From positions 1 through 48,266 of the forward strand of contig CAMYKK010000024.1 of NCBI GenBank assembly GCA_947258975.1: DNA of 48,266 nt, in the 5' to 3' direction. The DNA is from an uncultured Gammaproteobacteria bacterium (lineage in GTDB: Bacteria > Pseudomonadota > Gammaproteobacteria > Arenicellales > JAANXG01). How positions within the stretch are numbered: position 1 is the first letter of the stretch; every line of letters starts with the position of its first letter. Position numbers and translations under genes: made by a program. Below the pieces are notes generated by a model. The model saw only the letters and a list, made by a program, of their open reading frames with translations, was not told the origin of the DNA and ran no database searches. Positions 20,838 through 30,828 of the stretch are shown piece after piece.

Positions 20838-20885
20838 CTGTGGGAGCGGCTTCTAGCTATCTGTGGGAGCGGCTTTCAGCCGCGA
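20838..20885. repeat. REP-like elements (two copies)
   Basis: CTGTGGGAGCGGCTT occurs at 20838 and again at 20861, the second continuing into TCAGCCGCGA so that GCGGCT-TTC-AGCCGC forms a hairpin. A diverged third copy (CTGCGGAAGCGGCTT) begins at 20722. The TGTGGGAGCGGCTT...CGCGA form matches the REP type I know from pseudomonads and relatives. Placement between convergent genes is typical of REPs. Confidence 0.7.
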
Positions 20886-20951
20886 TGATCGTGACCACAC
20901 AGGATGTCACCCCCACATCTGCTAGGTATCGACGGGATAGGTGTACACCCC

Positions 20952-22097
20952 TCAGGGCCGCGCAGTAGACAATACCGGCCGGATCCATACCAACACCACC
21001 CACCCTCCGGCAAGCGCCAATGCGGCGGCGATCCCAAAGGTGGCAGCCGGACCCAAGTGCTCCCAGGCGTATCCGCTATAGAAGCTGCCCAGGGCGCCAC
21101 CCAGGCCAAAGCTGATGCTGCTGTAAACCGCTTGACCACGGTGCTGATGGGCGCCGTGAAAGATTCGATGAATAAGCTGAATTGCAGTTGCATGGTAAGC
21201 GCCAAAAGTCACCGCATGCATTCCTTGGGCAATTACCATCAGCACCAGATATTGGGGAAACAAGGCCACCATCACCCAGCGCAGTGCGGTCACGACGAAT
21301 GTGGCGGCCAGCACCGTGGTCAGCGGGGTCCACCGGAATATCCGATGCATCACGAGAAAGACACCAATTTCGCAAATTACGCCGAACGCCCACAGTGCGC
21401 CGATCACCGTCTTGCTGTAATGATAATCATCGAGATAAATAGAATAAAAAGTATAAAACGGTGCGTGGCTAGCCTGCATGAGAAAACACGCACACAGGAA
21501 TGCGGCAACCTCAGGGCGGCGAAACACACCCAACAACCTGCCTTGCTCACTTGAACTCGTCTCCGCACCTTCCGGGATTACCAGGCTCACGAGCCAGATG
21601 CCAACGAAACATGAGAGCAAGATGGGAAGGATGACAGCCGGCCCGTGACGGTCCACGAGCGGACCCACGCCCAATACCAAGACAATGAAGCCAACGGACC
21701 CCCACACCCGTATCTTGCCGTAGCGGTCGGAACGCTCACCGAGATGCTTCATGGTCGTCGCCTCCAACTGCGGCAGCGAGGCGTTCCAGAAGAAGCTGAA
21801 TCCCACCATCAGCAACGCCAAGCCCCAAAAACTGGTGAGCCAGAACACCGCGGCGTAGATCAGCATCGCCAACAGCGTGGCGATCCGCACCACGATCATA
21901 CAACGGCCGGATCGATCGGCGAGCCAGCCCCATACATTGGGCGCGATAATCTTGGTAGCCAGCAGCAACGCCACCAGTTGCCCGATCTCTAACGCACTGA
22001 ATCCGAGGTATTTGAGATACAGGCCCCAGTAGGGTATGAGCACACCCAACGAGGCGAAAAAGAAGAAATAGAAACCGGATAAACGCCAATACGGCAT
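20952..22097 (-). CDS. MFS transporter, phenylpropionate-permease-like
   Basis: A 381-residue inner-membrane protein with about 12 hydrophobic segments. It starts PYWRLSGFYFFFFASLGVLIPYWGLYLKYLG and has a GWLADRSGRC loop, the usual major-facilitator signature between helices 2 and 3, plus GKIRVWGSVGFI in the middle. This pattern matches the PPP/HcaT-like branch (MFS_1_like). The substrate cannot be read from sequence. It lies between aroC and the repeat block, transcribed with aroC but separated by 95 bp of AT-rich DNA. Confidence 0.85.
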   Translation of the reverse strand: MPYWRLSGFYFFFFASLGVLIPYWGLYLKYLGFSALEIGQLVALLLATKIIAPNVWGWLADRSGRCMIVVRIATLLAMLIYAAVFWLTSFWGLALLMVGFSFFWNASLPQLEATTMKHLGERSDRYGKIRVWGSVGFIVLVLGVGPLVDRHGPAVILPILLSCFVGIWLVSLVIPEGAETSSSEQGRLLGVFRRPEVAAFLCACFLMQASHAPFYTFYSIYLDDYHYSKTVIGALWAFGVICEIGVFLVMHRIFRWTPLTTVLAATFVVTALRWVMVALFPQYLVLMVIAQGMHAVTFGAYHATAIQLIHRIFHGAHQHRGQAVYSSISFGLGGALGSFYSGYAWEHLGPAATFGIAAALALAGGWVVLVWIRPVLSTARP

Positions 22098-22192
22098 GGA
22101 AGGCAGAGTTCAGAAATGCAAGTAAAAACTTTAATTTTACCGGATAACTATCTAATAAATATAGCTTATTACTAGTTTATTGTGATTCAACT

Positions 22193-23299
22193 TTAAGTGT
22201 CCTCGGAGTGCGCCGGGATGACCGGGACGGGAGATTGCACGTCGGCATTTTGCGCGCGATGCCGCAAGAAATGATCCATCAGGACGAGCGCCAGCATGGC
22301 CTCGGCGATCGGCGTCGCGCGGACCCCGACGCAGGGATCGTGGCGCCCCTTGGTCACCACCTTGGTGGGATTGCCCCGTCGGTCAATAGAGCGTCCGGGC
22401 ACCTGAATACTGGATGTGGGTTTGAGCACGAGGCTGACCACAATATCTTGGCCGCTGGAAATACCGCCGAGGACACCACCGGCGTTGTTGGTCAAGAAGC
22501 CGCCCGGCGCCATCTCATCCCGGTGCCCTGATCCCCGTTGCTCGACGCTTGCAAATCCGGCGCCGATCTCGACGCCCTTGACCGCGTTGATGCTCATCAT
22601 GCCGTGTGCGATCTCGGCATCCAAACGGTCGAATACCGGCTCTCCCAACCCGACCGGTACGCCGCTGGCCACCACGTTGATTCGCGCCCCGACAGAATCC
22701 CCCTCGCGCCGCAATGTCTCGATATAGGCCTCCATTTCTGGCACCTTGTCTGCGTCGGGACAGAAAAACGGGTTGTTTTCGATTTCTTGCCAATCGACGC
22801 GCGCGATGCAAATCGGCCCCATTTGGGCCAGATAACCGCGGATCTCGACATCGGCCTTCTCGGCCAGGTATTTCTTGGCGATCGCGCCGGCCGCCACGCG
22901 CATCGCAGTCTCGCGGGCGGAAGAACGCCCGCCCCCTAGATGATCCCTAATGCCGTATTTGTGTTCATAGACGTAATCCGCGTGTCCGGGCCGAAACGTG
23001 TCCTTGAGGTCATTGTAATCCCGTGCCCGCTGGTCTTCATTTCGAATCAACAACCCGATCGGCGTCCCCGTGGTTGTACCTTCGAATACACCGGAGACGA
23101 TCTCGATCTGGTCCGCTTCCCGCCGTTGGGTCGTGTATCGCGACTGCCCGGGCCGGCGCCGATCCAGATCGCCTTGGATGTCCGCCGCGGATAAGGCGAG
23201 GCCGGGTGGGCATCCGTCGACCACGCACCCCAGCATGGGTCCGTGACTTTCACCAAAAGTGGTGACACAAAACAATTTTCCGAAGCTGTTTCCGGGCAT
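22193..23299 (-). CDS. aroC: Chorismate synthase
   Basis: Forms chorismate from 5-enolpyruvylshikimate 3-phosphate, using reduced FMN; the last common step to Trp, Phe, Tyr and folate. The 368-residue protein shows the three family signatures: [18 protein letters not shown] near the start, the [18 protein letters not shown] segment, and [15 protein letters not shown] near the end. Length is normal. It is flanked by the MFS gene downstream and a small unknown gene upstream. Confidence 0.97.
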   Translation of the reverse strand: MPGNSFGKLFCVTTFGESHGPMLGCVVDGCPPGLALSAADIQGDLDRRRPGQSRYTTQRREADQIEIVSGVFEGTTTGTPIGLLIRNEDQRARDYNDLKDTFRPGHADYVYEHKYGIRDHLGGGRSSARETAMRVAAGAIAKKYLAEKADVEIRGYLAQMGPICIARVDWQEIENNPFFCPDADKVPEMEAYIETLRREGDSVGARINVVASGVPVGLGEPVFDRLDAEIAHGMMSINAVKGVEIGAGFASVEQRGSGHRDEMAPGGFLTNNAGGVLGGISSGQDIVVSLVLKPTSSIQVPGRSIDRRGNPTKVVTKGRHDPCVGVRATPIAEAMLALVLMDHFLRHRAQNADVQSPVPVIPAHSEDT

Positions 23300-23378
23300 G
23301 ACAAAATGGTATCAGTAATGCCACTTTGAAAGTAGCGAGCCACTGCCAAGTGGACCATCGCCACGCGTCCCCGATGGT

Positions 23379-23696
23379 TTACGCGATCCCTTGTCGATGG
23401 ACTTGGTTTACCATATCGATGAGCTGGTAAATCGGGATGACGTGGCGATACGTGCGCGCTATTGGGATGAATGGCAGATCCTTGCCGTCCGCGAACTGAT
23501 GTTGTCCCTGTTCCACGTTTCGGTGCAACCGGCGCAGTTGATGACTGATGCCGCGGAACGGTTGTACCAGATCGGCCATCTCGTCATCCAAGTCTTCCGC
23601 AGCACACATTGCCAACTCATCCATCTCGAACACGGCCTGATCGATGAGATCCAGAAACTCGGCGACGGTTTGCGGTGGCCGCACGATTTCCGCCAA
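23379..23696 (-). CDS. Small conserved hypothetical between apbC and aroC
   Basis: Up to 105 residues, acidic in the first half (DELAMCAAEDLDDEMADLV) and more basic later (HQLRRLHRN, ARTYRHVIPIYQLIDMVNQ). It is predicted mostly helical, with no signal peptide or membrane span. The frame starts at a TTG; a GTG at 23684 (giving RPPQTVAEFLDLIDQAV) with GGCGGA just upstream is an equally good start. It follows the apbC stop by 15 bases on the same strand, so it is probably cotranscribed. Function unknown. Confidence 0.65.
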   Translation of the reverse strand: MAEIVRPPQTVAEFLDLIDQAVFEMDELAMCAAEDLDDEMADLVQPFRGISHQLRRLHRNVEQGQHQFADGKDLPFIPIARTYRHVIPIYQLIDMVNQVHRQGIA

Positions 23697-23711
23697 CCCG
23701 CAAGCGCCGGA

Positions 23712-24800
23712 TCAGGAGTTCTGAATGACGATGGAGGGGAACTTGGTGGTGTAGTCTTTTTTCTGGGCCGCCAGCCGCCCCGCCGCGCGCCGCGCAATGT
23801 CTTTGTATATCTTGGCAACGGCACCATCCGGGTCGGCCACCACCGTCGGTTTGCCGTTATCGGTGTCCTCTCGGATACGGACGTCCAACGGCAACGCCCC
23901 AAGATAGGGCAAGCCGTATTCCTCTGCCATGCGCTGACCGCCGCCCTCGCCGAAGATATGCTCTTCATGGCCACACTGGCTGCAAATATGCGTGCTCATG
24001 TTTTCGACCACGCCGATGACCGGAATCTCCACTTTCTCGAACATCTTATAGGCTTTGCGCGCATCCAACAGGGCGATATCCTGCGGTGTGGTCACGATAA
24101 GCGCGCCGGTAACCGGTACGCGTTGCGCCAGTGTCAGTTGTGTGTCGCCGGTGCCCGGTGGGAGATCAATGACCAGGTAATCCAATTCATCCCAGCGCGT
24201 ATCCTTCAACAGCTGCTCCAAGGCCTGAGTGACCATTGGGCCGCGCCATATCATCGGCGTCTCCTCGTCGATCAGAAAACCGATCGACATGGCTTGCAGG
24301 TGGTAGCTATGTAACGGTTCCATGCTCTTCCCATCCTTGGACTCGGGCTTCGCGTTGATGCCCAACATGCGTGGTTGGCTGGGACCGTAGATGTCCGCGT
24401 CCAGTATTCCCACCCGGGCACCCTCCGCCGATAACGCCAAGGCCATATTGACCGCCACGGTCGATTTACCGACCCCCCCCTTTCCCGATGCCACCGCAAT
24501 CATATTCTTTACCCCTTCCAGGGGCTTGACACCCTTTTGCACGGAATGGGACGCAATCTCCGTGGACACATTGATCGTTGCGGTGTCCACACCATCGACC
24601 GCCTCGACCTTGGCCTTCAGCTGTTGGACATATTCCTCGATCCAGCTGCGCGCCGGATAACCCAGCTGCAGCTCCACGGTGACCCTGCCCTGGTCAATTG
24701 CGATGCTTTTTACGTTCTTTCCCCCCACTGGGTCACGGTCCGTATGGGGATCGATGATCGACGCCAAGGTGGCTTCAATTTGGGTTTTTGTGACTGCCAT
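23712..24800 (-). CDS. apbC: Fe-S cluster carrier ATPase (Mrp/ApbC)
   Basis: A P-loop ATPase of the Mrp/NBP35 group that binds and hands on Fe-S clusters. The 362-residue protein has an N-terminal DUF59/MIP18-like domain (residues about 1-90), the deviant Walker A GKGGVGKSTVAVN, DADIYGPSQP, IDLPPGTGD, and the cluster-binding pair CSQCG. A GAGGAAC ribosome site precedes the ATG. It is divergent from metG, the common apbC/metG arrangement. Confidence 0.95.
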   Translation of the reverse strand: MAVTKTQIEATLASIIDPHTDRDPVGGKNVKSIAIDQGRVTVELQLGYPARSWIEEYVQQLKAKVEAVDGVDTATINVSTEIASHSVQKGVKPLEGVKNMIAVASGKGGVGKSTVAVNMALALSAEGARVGILDADIYGPSQPRMLGINAKPESKDGKSMEPLHSYHLQAMSIGFLIDEETPMIWRGPMVTQALEQLLKDTRWDELDYLVIDLPPGTGDTQLTLAQRVPVTGALIVTTPQDIALLDARKAYKMFEKVEIPVIGVVENMSTHICSQCGHEEHIFGEGGGQRMAEEYGLPYLGALPLDVRIREDTDNGKPTVVADPDGAVAKIYKDIARRAAGRLAAQKKDYTTKFPSIVIQNS

Positions 24801-25008
24801 AAGTTCCTCTTCTTTGACCCGCGCGAATTAGCAGCATTCGGGGGGGCGGATCGTACACCGTTGCCTCTGAAATGTCATCGCGAGTAAAGATCAAACACAC
24901 CTGGCCGGCAATAAGCCAAAGTTATCGGAATTCCCGCGCCGCCATTGGCGCGACTAGTCGAAACTGGTACGGTTACGCGCCCACGAGCAGCACAGATCGA
25001 CCAGACCC

Positions 25009-27039
25009 ATGTCCAATAACAAGCGCCGCATACTCGTCACCAGCGCATTGCCTTATGCCAACGGTCCGCTCCATCTGGGCCACCTAGTGGAGTACATCCA
25101 AACGGACATTTGGGCGCGGTATCAACGCCTGACGGGTCAGGAATGTTATTACGTTTGCGCGGACGATGCCCATGGCACGCCGATTATGCTGCGTGCCGAG
25201 GACGATGGCATTACGCCTGAGGAACTCATCGCGCGCATGGGCCGGGAACACCGTGCAGATTTCGCTGATTTCTTGATCGCGTTCGACAACTATCACTCCA
25301 CCCACTCGCCGGAGAACAGGCATTATTCAGAGTTGATCTACCGGCGGCTGAACGCCAATGGTCATATTTCCCGCCGCACCATCAAACAGGCTTTTGATCC
25401 GGAGAAAGGGATTTTCCTCCCTGATCGCTTCATAAAAGGGCAATGCCCGCGGTGCGCCGCCCTGGATCAATACGGTGACAATTGCGAGGTGTGCGGGTCG
25501 ACCTATAGCCCCACGGATCTGATCAATCCGATTTCTGTCGTTTCCGGAGCAGCCCCCGTTGAAAGGGAATCGGAGCACTTCTTCTTCCGGCTCAAGGATT
25601 TCCAGGACATGCTCAAGGATTGGACCGGTGGCGAACACCTGCAACCCGAAGTGAAAAACAAGCTGCAAGAATGGTTCGACGTCGGGTTGCAGGATTGGGA
25701 TATCTCACGCGACGCGCCCTATTTCGGCTTCGAAATTCCTGATGCGCCGGACAAATACTTCTACGTGTGGTTGGACGCACCGATCGGCTATATGGCGAGT
25801 TTTCGCAATCTTTGCGACCGATCCGGCATCATGTTTGACGAATTTTGGGATCCGGATGCGGAAACCGAGTTGTATCACTTTATCGGCAAGGACATTCTTT
25901 ACTTCCACGCCCTGTTCTGGCCGGCCATGCTGGATGGCGCCGGGTTCCGCAAACCCAGCGCTGTGTTTGCCCATGGATTTTTGACGGTGAACGGGAACAA
26001 AATGTCAAAATCACGCGGCACCTTCATTACCGCGCGCACTTACCTCGACCAGCTAAATCCCGAATACCTGCGCTATTATTTCGCCGCCAAACTAAACAAC
26101 CGGGTTGAAGATCTGGACCTCAATCTGGAAGATTTCGTGCAACGCGTGAATTCAGATCTGGTCGGTAAAGTCGTCAATATCGCCAGCCGCTGTGCGGGCT
26201 TTATAACTAAACGTTTCGACGGCCTCCTGGCCGCCGAGATGCATGACGCTCACCTTTATCGAGAATTCGTCGCCGCCGGCGCCGGCGTCGCAAGGTGCTA
26301 TGAAAACCGGGAATACAGCCGCGGCATGCGCGAGATAATGGCGCTCGCCGATCAAGCCAATCAATACATCGCTGATCAGAAGCCCTGGGAGATAGCCAGG
26401 CGGGGCGGCGCTGAGACGCTGCTGCACCAAGTGTGCACTACGGGACTCAATTTGTTTCGAATATTGGTAACATACCTGTCGCCGGTGATTCCGGCGACCG
26501 CGCAAAGAGTAGAAACCTTTTTGGGTTGCGGCATCATCAATCCCGGCGGTTGGAACGCGATACAGCAACCGCTTGCCAACCACCGGATCAAGCCGTATGA
26601 GCACCTGTTGCGGCGTGTGGAGGCCTCACAGACTGACGCCATGATCGAAGCATCAAGGAAAACCGGCGCCATCGCGGACCGGACCGGACCACTCGCCGCA
26701 GATCCCGTGGCGGCGACCATCAGCATCGACGACTTCAACAAAGTGGATCTACGCATTGCCCGCATCACCGAGGCGCAACGTGTCGAGGGCGCAGACAAAC
26801 TCCTAAAATTGAGCCTTGACCTCGGCGGGGAGAACCGGACCGTGTTTGCCGGCATAAAATCCGCCTATCCACCCGACGAGCTGGTTGGGCGTTACACCGT
26901 CGTCGTTGCCAATTTGGCCCCGCGTAAGATGCGGTTCGGTGTTTCGCAGGGCATGGTCCTGGCGGCGGGACCCGGCGGCCAGGACCTGTGGCTGCTGTCA
27001 CCGGATCCAGGCGCGCAACCGGGCATGCGCGTGAGGTAG
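25009..27039 (+). CDS. metG: Methionyl-tRNA synthetase
   Basis: Charges tRNA-Met. The 676-residue protein has the class I motif [12 protein letters not shown], the zinc knuckle CPRC-x9-CEVC, the KMSKSRGT loop, the anticodon-binding helical domain, and a C-terminal tRNA-binding (EMAP/Trbp111-like) domain from about residue 575 ([12 protein letters not shown] ... [14 protein letters not shown]) that dimerises the enzyme. Layout and length match the E. coli type. Confidence 0.97.
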   Translation: MSNNKRRILVTSALPYANGPLHLGHLVEYIQTDIWARYQRLTGQECYYVCADDAHGTPIMLRAEDDGITPEELIARMGREHRADFADFLIAFDNYHSTHSPENRHYSELIYRRLNANGHISRRTIKQAFDPEKGIFLPDRFIKGQCPRCAALDQYGDNCEVCGSTYSPTDLINPISVVSGAAPVERESEHFFFRLKDFQDMLKDWTGGEHLQPEVKNKLQEWFDVGLQDWDISRDAPYFGFEIPDAPDKYFYVWLDAPIGYMASFRNLCDRSGIMFDEFWDPDAETELYHFIGKDILYFHALFWPAMLDGAGFRKPSAVFAHGFLTVNGNKMSKSRGTFITARTYLDQLNPEYLRYYFAAKLNNRVEDLDLNLEDFVQRVNSDLVGKVVNIASRCAGFITKRFDGLLAAEMHDAHLYREFVAAGAGVARCYENREYSRGMREIMALADQANQYIADQKPWEIARRGGAETLLHQVCTTGLNLFRILVTYLSPVIPATAQRVETFLGCGIINPGGWNAIQQPLANHRIKPYEHLLRRVEASQTDAMIEASRKTGAIADRTGPLAADPVAATISIDDFNKVDLRIARITEAQRVEGADKLLKLSLDLGGENRTVFAGIKSAYPPDELVGRYTVVVANLAPRKMRFGVSQGMVLAAGPGGQDLWLLSPDPGAQPGMRVR

Positions 27040-27096
27040 ACCAAGCCTGGTCGGTGTACACAGCTCGTAATCAACACGCCGGGACAGCGCTCCGCG

Positions 27097-27750
27097 ATGC
27101 CGAGTATGGTCACAATTGCTGAGATCGATGACTGGCTTCCACAAACGCAGTGCACCCAATGCGGATACCCGAATTGCCGTGCCTATGCCGAGGCGTTGGC
27201 GGACGGGGACGCCGACATCAATCAATGTCCGCCTGGCGGCGACCACACGATTCGCGGGCTCGCCCTGCTGCTGGACATTGGCTCAAGACCACTCAATCCG
27301 TCGTTCGGCAGGCACCACTCACGCTGCGTTGCCATAATCAAAGAAGATCGATGTATCGGTTGCACTTTGTGCATCCAGGCGTGTCCTGTGGACGCGATTG
27401 TTGGTGCCGCTAAGCACATGCATACGGTCATGGAGCAGGAATGCACGGGTTGCGAACTGTGTGTGCCGGCCTGTCCGGTGGATTGCATCGATCTGCATCC
27501 TGCCGCCAGGCGTGCGCCCGAGGTCAGCTGGCGCTGGCCAGACTTTTCTCCGGCCGACACCGACCGCGCCCGGCGGCGCACCACAGCCCGTCAGCAGCGG
27601 CTCGCGGCTCAAAAGGCCCGGCGCGATGCGCGTAAACACGCCCAGCGATTGGCACAAAACCGGCATCGGCGGCAGATCAAACAAGAGATCCAATCCGCCG
27701 TCACTCGGGTCAGGACGAGACGTGCCGAATCGCGGACCAAGCGATCATGA
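27097..27750 (+). CDS. Soluble RnfB-like ferredoxin
   Basis: A 217-residue protein with the RnfB [4Fe-4S] domain (C19, C22, C27, C44) and two bacterial ferredoxin motifs, [16 protein letters not shown] and [16 protein letters not shown]. It lacks the N-terminal membrane anchor of true RnfB and ends in an Arg/Lys/Ala-rich helical tail of about 60 residues. A second Met at codon 4 is an alternative start. Its stop overlaps the nth start (ATGA). In enterics nth closes the rnfABCDGE operon; here no other rnf gene is present, so it is a stand-alone electron-transfer protein. A role in supplying electrons or clusters to Nth is only a guess. Confidence 0.85.
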   Translation: MPSMVTIAEIDDWLPQTQCTQCGYPNCRAYAEALADGDADINQCPPGGDHTIRGLALLLDIGSRPLNPSFGRHHSRCVAIIKEDRCIGCTLCIQACPVDAIVGAAKHMHTVMEQECTGCELCVPACPVDCIDLHPAARRAPEVSWRWPDFSPADTDRARRRTTARQQRLAAQKARRDARKHAQRLAQNRHRRQIKQEIQSAVTRVRTRRAESRTKRS

Positions 27751-28382
27751 ACGCCGCCAAACGCGCCAAAATCTTGCAGCGTTTGCGCGCGCAGAATCCC
27801 ACCCCAACCACGGAGCTCAACTATCGCAGTCAGTTCGAACTCTTGGTCGCGGTGATGCTATCCGCGCAGGCCACGGACATCAGTGTCAACAAGGCGACCG
27901 GGAACCTGTTCGAGGTCGCCAACACTCCGGCAAAAATTGCCCAAATGGGTACCCGGAGGCTGAAGCCGTTCATCAAATCCATCGGGCTTTACAATAATAA
28001 GGCCAAGAATATCGTAGCCACCGCACAGATTTTGATGGACCAACATGAAGGCCGGGTCCCGGATACACGGCAAGCCCTGGAGGCGCTTCCCGGCGTGGGC
28101 CGCAAAACCGCCAATGTGATACTCAATACCGCATTCAATCAGGCAACCATCGCCGTTGACACGCATATATTCAGGGTCGCCAATCGCACCGGCCTGGCGC
28201 CCGGAAAAACACCTCTTGAAGTGGAAAAACAATTAGTTACATGGGTCCCCGACGAATATAAACGACACACGCACCATTGGCTAATTCTGCTCGGACGCTA
28301 TACTTGTACCGCACGCAAGCCACAATGTGGGCGTTGCGTCATACTCGATCTGTGCGAATATCAAGAGAAAGCCGCAAAATGA
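27747..28382 (+). CDS. nth: Endonuclease III
   Basis: DNA glycosylase/AP lyase that removes oxidised pyrimidines. The 211-residue protein has the helix-hairpin-helix [13 protein letters not shown] with the catalytic Lys that follows the hairpin, the catalytic Asp in [11 protein letters not shown], and the C-terminal [4Fe-4S] cysteines in C-x6-C-x2-C-x5-C (TARKPQ between the first two). Both ends overlap neighbours by four bases, with the RnfB-like gene before and the FIST gene after. Confidence 0.97.
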   Translation: MNAAKRAKILQRLRAQNPTPTTELNYRSQFELLVAVMLSAQATDISVNKATGNLFEVANTPAKIAQMGTRRLKPFIKSIGLYNNKAKNIVATAQILMDQHEGRVPDTRQALEALPGVGRKTANVILNTAFNQATIAVDTHIFRVANRTGLAPGKTPLEVEKQLVTWVPDEYKRHTHHWLILLGRYTCTARKPQCGRCVILDLCEYQEKAAK

Positions 28383-29485
28383 GCGCCGCAAACGTCGCCA
28401 CAGGCATCTGTTACGGAACACCGGCCCGGTCCCGGCATGCCGAGCGCGCGGTGGCCCAGGCGTTGGAAAAAGCCGGGTTGACGACAGCAAACAGCGTAAT
28501 ACTGTTCCTCACCTCCGATTTTGCCCACGATCCCAAGGCCGCACTCACCGCAGCGGCGCGCGCCGCCGGTTGCACGCAGGTCTTTGGCTGTACCGGTACC
28601 GGATTACTCACCGACCAAGAGTGGCTGCTGGACAGTTCCGGGGCAGCGGCAATGGTGTTCGGCGGCGAGGTGTCACTGTCCCCGGTGCTGGATGATCCCG
28701 GCGGGTCGCTGGTGCTGAGTCTGAGTACGCCCGGGGGGTTGTCTACGCATTGGTTGGACGCGCCGGTGGGTCGCATCGGGGCATTGTCAACCGATGAGTT
28801 CGGTCACGGCCCATTCTCGGTCTGGAACAGCGCGCGCGTGGTGCGAGACGGCCACGCCCACGTGGCGATCAAAAGTGTCCGGCATTCGGTTACCGTGGGA
28901 CAAGGCGTGAGGGCGCTGACAGCGCCGCTGGAGGTGGCCGAGGTACAAGGGTTCGACATTCGCCGCCTCGGTAGTTATCCGGCGTTGAATGTATTAGTGA
29001 ATGCCCTACCGGCGTCGGTGCGGCGCATGGAGCGCATCCCACTGCACATGTTGATGTGCGGCGTCACATTCGGCGACCCCCATACCGCTATTCGCGAAGG
29101 ACGCTTTCGCCTGGATCACATCGTATCTGCCAATTCCCAAGACAGCTCCATCACCTTGTCCCATCCATTAACCCAGGGCGAGCGCCTTTTTTGGGCGATT
29201 CGCGACAAGATCACCGCAGAACGGGGGATGACCAAGGCGATAGAACGCGGTGAGCAAGATCTGGGGACAATCCCGGATTTCGCCTTGATGTTCCCCTGTA
29301 TCAGCCGCGGACCCGCGTTTTTCGGCGGCGGGGACCGAGACATCGAACTATTGAAACAGAAATATCCTGATATGCCTTTCATCGGCTTCTACGGAAACGG
29401 GGAAATCGCGCCTCTCGCTGGCGGCAGTCACCTGTATCAGTACTCCACCGTACTGGGATTATTTTCCGTGCGATCGACGTTGTAA
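28379..29485 (+). CDS. FIST-domain sensory protein
   Basis: A 368-residue cytoplasmic protein with the FIST N domain (GCTGTGLLTDQEWL, then a Gly/Ala-rich core) and FIST C domain (ending FPCISRGPAFFGGGDRDIELLK ... PFIGFYGNGEIAPL, within about residues 310-350). FIST proteins are thought to bind small ligands such as amino acids and pass the signal on. The ATG at 28379 overlaps the nth stop (ATGA) and is preferred over the longer frame, which would overlap nth by 35 codons. There is no histidine kinase or cyclase partner nearby. Confidence 0.85.
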   Translation: MSAANVATGICYGTPARSRHAERAVAQALEKAGLTTANSVILFLTSDFAHDPKAALTAAARAAGCTQVFGCTGTGLLTDQEWLLDSSGAAAMVFGGEVSLSPVLDDPGGSLVLSLSTPGGLSTHWLDAPVGRIGALSTDEFGHGPFSVWNSARVVRDGHAHVAIKSVRHSVTVGQGVRALTAPLEVAEVQGFDIRRLGSYPALNVLVNALPASVRRMERIPLHMLMCGVTFGDPHTAIREGRFRLDHIVSANSQDSSITLSHPLTQGERLFWAIRDKITAERGMTKAIERGEQDLGTIPDFALMFPCISRGPAFFGGGDRDIELLKQKYPDMPFIGFYGNGEIAPLAGGSHLYQYSTVLGLFSVRSTL

Positions 29486-29490
29486 CCGCC

Positions 29491-29515
29491 ACGCGCGCGC
29501 GCCCGCGCGTATTGT
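29491..29515 (+). terminator. Possible terminator after the FIST gene
   Basis: ACGCGCG and CGCGCGT form a perfect seven-pair GC stem with a six-base loop six bases after the FIST stop. The tail (ATTGTTCAATTT) is only moderately T-rich, so termination efficiency is uncertain. It would separate the nth transcript from the bufferin operon. Confidence 0.4.
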
Positions 29516-29595
29516 TCAATTTCGGACTCAAGCTAGGTAAGAATCCCGCCGGCTATCCGGTCTGCATTCTTCGAGGCGCAAGAAACTTTTGTCTT

Positions 29596-29614
29596 GCAAA
29601 TGAGTCTCATTGGC
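29596..29614. promoter_or_regulatory. Fur-box-like operator candidate
   Basis: GCAAATGAGTCTCATTGGC contains a perfect inverted repeat, AATGAG-T-CTCATT (29599-29611), 81 bases before the bufA ATG. The layout resembles the Pseudomonas-type Fur box (GCAAATGAGAATCATT form). No clear sigma-70 boxes could be paired with it. Binding by Fur or another metal regulator is inference. Confidence 0.45.
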
Positions 29615-29691
29615 CGACACACTTCATTTCGACTCGTGATTTCGGGTCCTTAAACCATAGATTTAACTTCAACCAACAGGAGTAGAGTTCG

Positions 29692-29952
29692 ATGACCAAC
29701 ACCAAAACCCTCGTCAGCACCGCCGTCTCCAGCCTGATGCTATTGGGGATCGCCGGTACTACGCTTCCCGCCAACGCAGCGGACATGGATAAGTGCTATG
29801 GTGTCGTGAAGGCCGGCAAGAACGATTGCCAGACGGCGAATTCGTCATGCGCAGGAACTTCGACCAAAGATGGTCAAAAAGATGCGTGGATGTACGTCCC
29901 CAAAGGCACCTGCGAGAAGCTGGTCGGTGGCAGCACCAAATCCGGCGCCTGA
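29692..29952 (+). CDS. bufA: Bufferin-type RiPP precursor (DUF2282)
   Basis: An 86-residue precursor of a metal-binding modified peptide. It has a Sec signal (hydrophobic [13 protein letters not shown], cleavage after ANA at residues 27-29) and a short mature part with four cysteines at 35, 46, 53 and 74 in the DUF2282 pattern [13 protein letters not shown] ... SCAG ... [14 protein letters not shown]. In studied bufferins, the two central Cys are converted by the MNIO enzyme to copper-binding thiooxazoles and the outer two form a disulfide. The mature peptide is exported and buffers copper. An AGGAG site lies at 29678-29682. It heads the operon, and bufB starts six bases after its stop. Confidence 0.92.
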   Translation: MTNTKTLVSTAVSSLMLLGIAGTTLPANAADMDKCYGVVKAGKNDCQTANSSCAGTSTKDGQKDAWMYVPKGTCEKLVGGSTKSGA

Positions 29953-29958
29953 TCGACT

Positions 29959-30828
29959 GTGACCCCACCGGTTGACGGTTTTACTGTGCAACCAATCCCG
30001 GCGCGAGCCGGGATTGGCCTGCGTAGCGAGCACTATCAAGATGTGATTGCAGCCCGTCCCGCGGTGGGATTCTTCGAAATCCATAGCGAGAATTTCTTCG
30101 GGCCAGGTGGCGCACCGCATCGATATTTGGAGACCATACGCGCCGACTACCCATTGAGCTTTCATGGCGTAGGAATGTCGTTGGGCTCGGTGGATCCGCT
30201 GAACAGAGAACATTGCCAGCGTCTGAAACAACTGGTGGACTATTATCAGCCGGACCTGGTCTCCGAGCATCTGTCTTGGAGTTCGTTCAACGGTCGGTAT
30301 TTTAATGACCTGCTGCCGTTGCCATACACTCCGGAGGCGTTGCACCATGTTATTGACCGCGTGCGGCAGGTCCAGGATACCCTGCAGCGGCAAATATTGG
30401 TCGAGAACGTTTCCAGCTATCTGCAATACACACATTCGACGATCCCGGAGTGGGAGTTCGTCGCCCAGGTTGCGGAACAATCCGGTTGTGGCATCTTGCT
30501 GGATGTGAACAATATTTATGTCAATGCCGTCAACCATGATTTCGATCCGCGAACATTTCTTGGTGGTGTTTCCGCACCCACGGTCAAGGAAATTCACCTG
30601 GCGGGACACACTGTCAACGAGTTCGAAGATGGGTCAATACTCATCGACACCCACGATCAGTTGGTTTGCGACGAGGTATGGCGCCTGTACCGCGACGCCG
30701 TACGCCGTTTCGGGCCCAAACCGACCTTGATTGAATGGGACACCAATCTGCCGGAATTATCGGTATTGCTCGACGAGGCCAACACCGCGCAAACCATCCT
30801 GGAGGCGCCGCATGCCCGGGTTGCGTGA
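29959..30828 (+). CDS. bufB: MNIO (DUF692) multinuclear iron oxidase
   Basis: A 289-residue TIM-barrel enzyme that modifies cysteines of the precursor using a two- or three-iron centre. Metal-ligand motifs of the family are visible: FFEIHSENF (E40, H42, E44), LSFHGVG (H69), VSEHLSW (H104), LVENVSSY, LLDVNNIYVNA, EIHLAGH, DTHD and LIEWDTNLP. The GTG start at 29959 follows the bufA stop by six bases and opens with family-like PIPARAGIGLRSEHYQD. It overlaps bufC by 17 bases, showing tight coupling to the partner protein. Confidence 0.93.
   Translation: MTPPVDGFTVQPIPARAGIGLRSEHYQDVIAARPAVGFFEIHSENFFGPGGAPHRYLETIRADYPLSFHGVGMSLGSVDPLNREHCQRLKQLVDYYQPDLVSEHLSWSSFNGRYFNDLLPLPYTPEALHHVIDRVRQVQDTLQRQILVENVSSYLQYTHSTIPEWEFVAQVAEQSGCGILLDVNNIYVNAVNHDFDPRTFLGGVSAPTVKEIHLAGHTVNEFEDGSILIDTHDQLVCDEVWRLYRDAVRRFGPKPTLIEWDTNLPELSVLLDEANTAQTILEAPHARVA

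Noticed and set aside
23391-24314. A 307-codon plus-strand frame opposite apbC
   Set aside because: The minus strand carries a clear Mrp/ApbC protein with all motifs; the plus frame is antisense.
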